A stretch of DNA of 45,044 bases, taken from Flavobacteriales bacterium. GTDB lineage: Bacteria > Bacteroidota > Bacteroidia > Flavobacteriales_D > Sanyastnellaceae. Of the stretch, positions 43,207-45,044 are shown piece after piece (position 1 is the stretch's first letter; the number at the start of each line of letters is the position of its first letter). A program made the translations under genes and the position numbers. The notes beneath the pieces are model-generated. The model did no database searches. It had not been told where the DNA came from and saw nothing but the letters and a program-made list of their open reading frames with translations. The stretch spans positions 1-45,044 of the forward strand of contig JAIXWP010000137.1 in assembly GCA_027491215.1 (NCBI GenBank), read 5' to 3'.

Positions 43207-44775
43207 ATGAAATTCGATTTTTTTCCATTAGAATCTTCCATCGGCCTTTCAGGCTTGATGCAAAAATATCTTTCCAACGATCTGTCGATCGCTCCGTTCA
43301 CAAATGGTGCACCTTCATTGGAAAAAATGATAGCGGCAGCCAATTCTTCTCGATTCAATAACAGCCAACGTTTACTTTTGGTTGGAGCGTTGAAAAAACA
43401 ACATTCAGAATTTCCAGCTATTCAAAGTCGAATCGACTTGTTTTCGAATGAAAACACTTTTACCGTTACCACAGGACACCAGCTTTGCCTTGCCACAGGA
43501 CCTCTTTATTTTATATATAAAATAGCTTCTGCCTGCTCGTTAGCGCGAATGCTAAATGAAAAGGACCCATCGAAAAAATTCATTCCCGTTTACTGGATGG
43601 CATCGGAAGATCATGATGCAGAAGAAATAAACCATGCTTATTTTTTCAATAAAAAAATTGTTTGGGAAACCGAACAGAAAGGCGCTGTTGGTCGCTTTGA
43701 ACTCAAGGATATTGCTGGATTTATTGATGCTGTAAAAATTGTTTTAGGTGAAAATGAAAAACAAATTGCATGGAATAATTTGTTGGAGAAAGCATATCAT
43801 GCAAAAACGCTAGCTGAAGCCACGCGTGAACTCGTATATGGTATTTTTGGTGAAAATGAACTAGTGGTGATCGATGCGGATGACCACCAACTCAAAAGTT
43901 CTTTTGCACCGATTCTTAAAAATGAAATTTTAAATCGTGCTTCATTTGATAAGGTAACTGCGGCAAATACTGAGCTCGAAAAACTAGGTGTGAAATCCCA
44001 AGTAATGCCGCGTGAGATAAACTTATTTTATCTTAAAAGTCAATCAAGAGAGCGGATAAAGTTCGAAGGCAGTTATCAAGTTGGTAGCATTATTTTTCAG
44101 CAAGAAAGATTACTGGAGGAAGTAGATAGTGCACCAGAGAATTTTAGTCCGAATGTAGTTTTACGCCCCATATATCAAGAAAGTATTCTTCCAAATATTG
44201 CTTATGTCGGAGGCCCTGGAGAATTAGCGTATTGGCATCAATTAAAAGGTGTTTTTAGTCTGTATGAAGTTCCATTTCCAGAACTGGTACTTAGAGATAG
44301 CGCTTTGTTGCTAACAAGCGGCTTCATGAAGCGCCTTCAAAAACTTCAGCTGGAGGTTTCTCATCTTTTCGGAGATAAAAACTTGATTGTCGAGGGATGG
44401 ATTAAGGATGCAGGTTTGTTCGATCTAGAAGACGAAAAGAAAGCATTAGAAGATCTTTTTAATCAAGTAGTAGCGAAGGCGGAGCGAGCAGATCAAACTC
44501 TTACAGGATCAGCGCAAGCCGAAGGCAAGAAGATCTTGAACTCTTTTGAAAATTTAGAAAAGAAAATAACGAAAGCATTTAAAGCACGCGAGGATCAAAA
44601 GATTCAGCAGTTAGAAAAGCTTTGGGCTGAAGTATTTCCTGATGGTGTTCCTCAAGAACGTCATGACAATTTCTTTCAATTTGCATCAAAGTGTCCAGAG
44701 GGATTCATTGAAAGTTTGATTCAAAATTTCAATCCTCTAAAGGCAGAACTCAAAGTAATTTATCTAGAAGATTGA
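43207..44775 (+). CDS. bshC: Bacillithiol biosynthesis cysteine-adding enzyme BshC
   Basis: A 522-residue BshC, the enzyme that adds cysteine to glucosaminyl malate in the last step of bacillithiol synthesis. Family signatures: TVTTGHQLCLATGPLYFIYK in the N-terminal Rossmann domain, IPVYWMASEDHDAEEINH, SFAPILKNEIL, VVLRPIYQESILPNIAYVGG and GELAYWHQLKGVF, and a C-terminal coiled coil (about 400-480). The length is typical. BshA and BshB are not in the window. A leaderless promoter precedes it, and its end overlaps the convergent ruvX by 16 bp. Confidence 0.96.
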   Translation: MKFDFFPLESSIGLSGLMQKYLSNDLSIAPFTNGAPSLEKMIAAANSSRFNNSQRLLLVGALKKQHSEFPAIQSRIDLFSNENTFTVTTGHQLCLATGPLYFIYKIASACSLARMLNEKDPSKKFIPVYWMASEDHDAEEINHAYFFNKKIVWETEQKGAVGRFELKDIAGFIDAVKIVLGENEKQIAWNNLLEKAYHAKTLAEATRELVYGIFGENELVVIDADDHQLKSSFAPILKNEILNRASFDKVTAANTELEKLGVKSQVMPREINLFYLKSQSRERIKFEGSYQVGSIIFQQERLLEEVDSAPENFSPNVVLRPIYQESILPNIAYVGGPGELAYWHQLKGVFSLYEVPFPELVLRDSALLLTSGFMKRLQKLQLEVSHLFGDKNLIVEGWIKDAGLFDLEDEKKALEDLFNQVVAKAERADQTLTGSAQAEGKKILNSFENLEKKITKAFKAREDQKIQQLEKLWAEVFPDGVPQERHDNFFQFASKCPEGFIESLIQNFNPLKAELKVIYLED

Positions 44776-45044
44776 TCTAAAAATTGCTGAAGAATAATCG
44801 CAGCGCTTACCTTATCTAGGTTGCCTTTGTTTTGACGATCTTTCTTTTTCATTCCCCCCGTTACTAGTGCTTGTGAAGCAAGTTTGCTAGTATACATTTC
44901 ATCTATGCGGTGAATCACTACAGCTGGGAATTTCTTGTTGATCTCCTTACAGAATTTCTCTTGAAGTAAAGTGATTTCACTAGCATTGCCATCCAAGTGA
45001 CGGGCTTCGCCCACAACGATATCAACGATTTTTTCTTTGAGAAT
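44760..45044 (-). CDS. ruvX: RuvX/YqgF-family putative Holliday junction resolvase, C-terminal part
   Basis: The reading frame is open to the window's right edge, so the N-terminal part is missing; 94 residues remain. Visible: VDIVVGEARHLDGNASEI (the VVGEP-like motif), VVIHRIDEMYTSKLASQAL, and the C-terminal acidic-residue helix GNLDKVSAAIILQQFL. YqgF/RuvX proteins are RNase H-fold nucleases needed for rRNA 5'-end processing and proposed to resolve Holliday junctions. A GTG at 45014 is internal, not a start. The end overlaps bshC. Confidence 0.9.
   Translation of the reverse strand: MLKEKIVDIVVGEARHLDGNASEITLLQEKFCKEINKKFPAVVIHRIDEMYTSKLASQALVTGGMKKKDRQNKGNLDKVSAAIILQQFLDQSSR

Noticed and set aside
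1-45044. tRNA, rRNA, insertion sequence, prophage or attachment-site signatures
   Set aside because: Scanned by eye for T-loop-like GGTTCGAATCC sequences, transposase motifs, terminal inverted repeats and direct repeats; none found.

Overview
The window looks like a compact, moderately AT-rich chromosomal segment of a Bacteroidota bacterium, probably from the Flavobacteriales or a neighbouring order. The evidence is a type IX secretion (CHU_C / type B) sorting domain, a TonB receptor with a carboxypeptidase-like N-terminal domain, families common in this phylum (DUF5916, DUF2279, DUF4476, choice-of-anchor B), a BshC for bacillithiol synthesis, and promoters with the phylum-typical -7 element TAnnTTTG. 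There are no tRNAs, rRNAs, insertion sequences, phage genes or CRISPR arrays, and no gene-free stretch longer than about 175 bp. I list 41 genes; the first (NHL-repeat protein) and last (ruvX) are cut by the window edges.

Layout. 1-7.8 kb: a partial NHL protein, a TPR lipoprotein, recA with a strong terminator and a palindromic operator candidate, then a minus-strand operon serC-serA-DUF1015-yggS-small membrane protein, preceded by a DUF4476 protein. 7.8-12.3 kb: a Wzx-like flippase, a C2-like lipoprotein, RNase Y, ZapA and a small coiled-coil protein. 12.4-19.4 kb: an M23 peptidase, an OppA-like lipoprotein with ACMSD, an EEP-family phosphodiesterase, a lysine/alanine-repeat histone H1-like protein and a DUF2279 protein. 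19.4-23.7 kb: two consecutive hybrid histidine kinases. The first looks catalytically complete; the second has lost key ATP-binding residues but keeps its phospho-acceptor histidine. 23.7-28 kb: mltG-GNAT-CoA-binding operon, divergent from a polysaccharide export protein, rfbC and an SLT transglycosylase. 28-31.2 kb: NAD-dependent epimerase, photolyase and CoA transferase. 31.3-37.2 kb: a secreted choice-of-anchor B protein with a dockerin-like tail, then a coupled TonB receptor and ABC exporter. 37.4-45 kb: DUF5916 outer-membrane protein, ECF sigma factor, probable anti-sigma, beta-barrel protein, T9SS cargo, bshC and partial ruvX.

Functional themes are central housekeeping (RecA, RNase Y, ZapA, RuvX, serine synthesis, PLP homeostasis, bacillithiol) and cell-envelope construction (MltG, M23, SLT, flippase, Wza-like exporter, RmlC, TonB, DUF5916, OMPs). 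The best candidates for undescribed biology are the tandem kinase/pseudokinase pair, the DUF1015 protein with a ParB/SerK-like motif inside the serine operon, the perfect dyad upstream of recA, and a set of -7 promoter elements lying so close to start codons that several transcripts are probably leaderless. All functional statements rest on motif recognition by eye; no database search was run.
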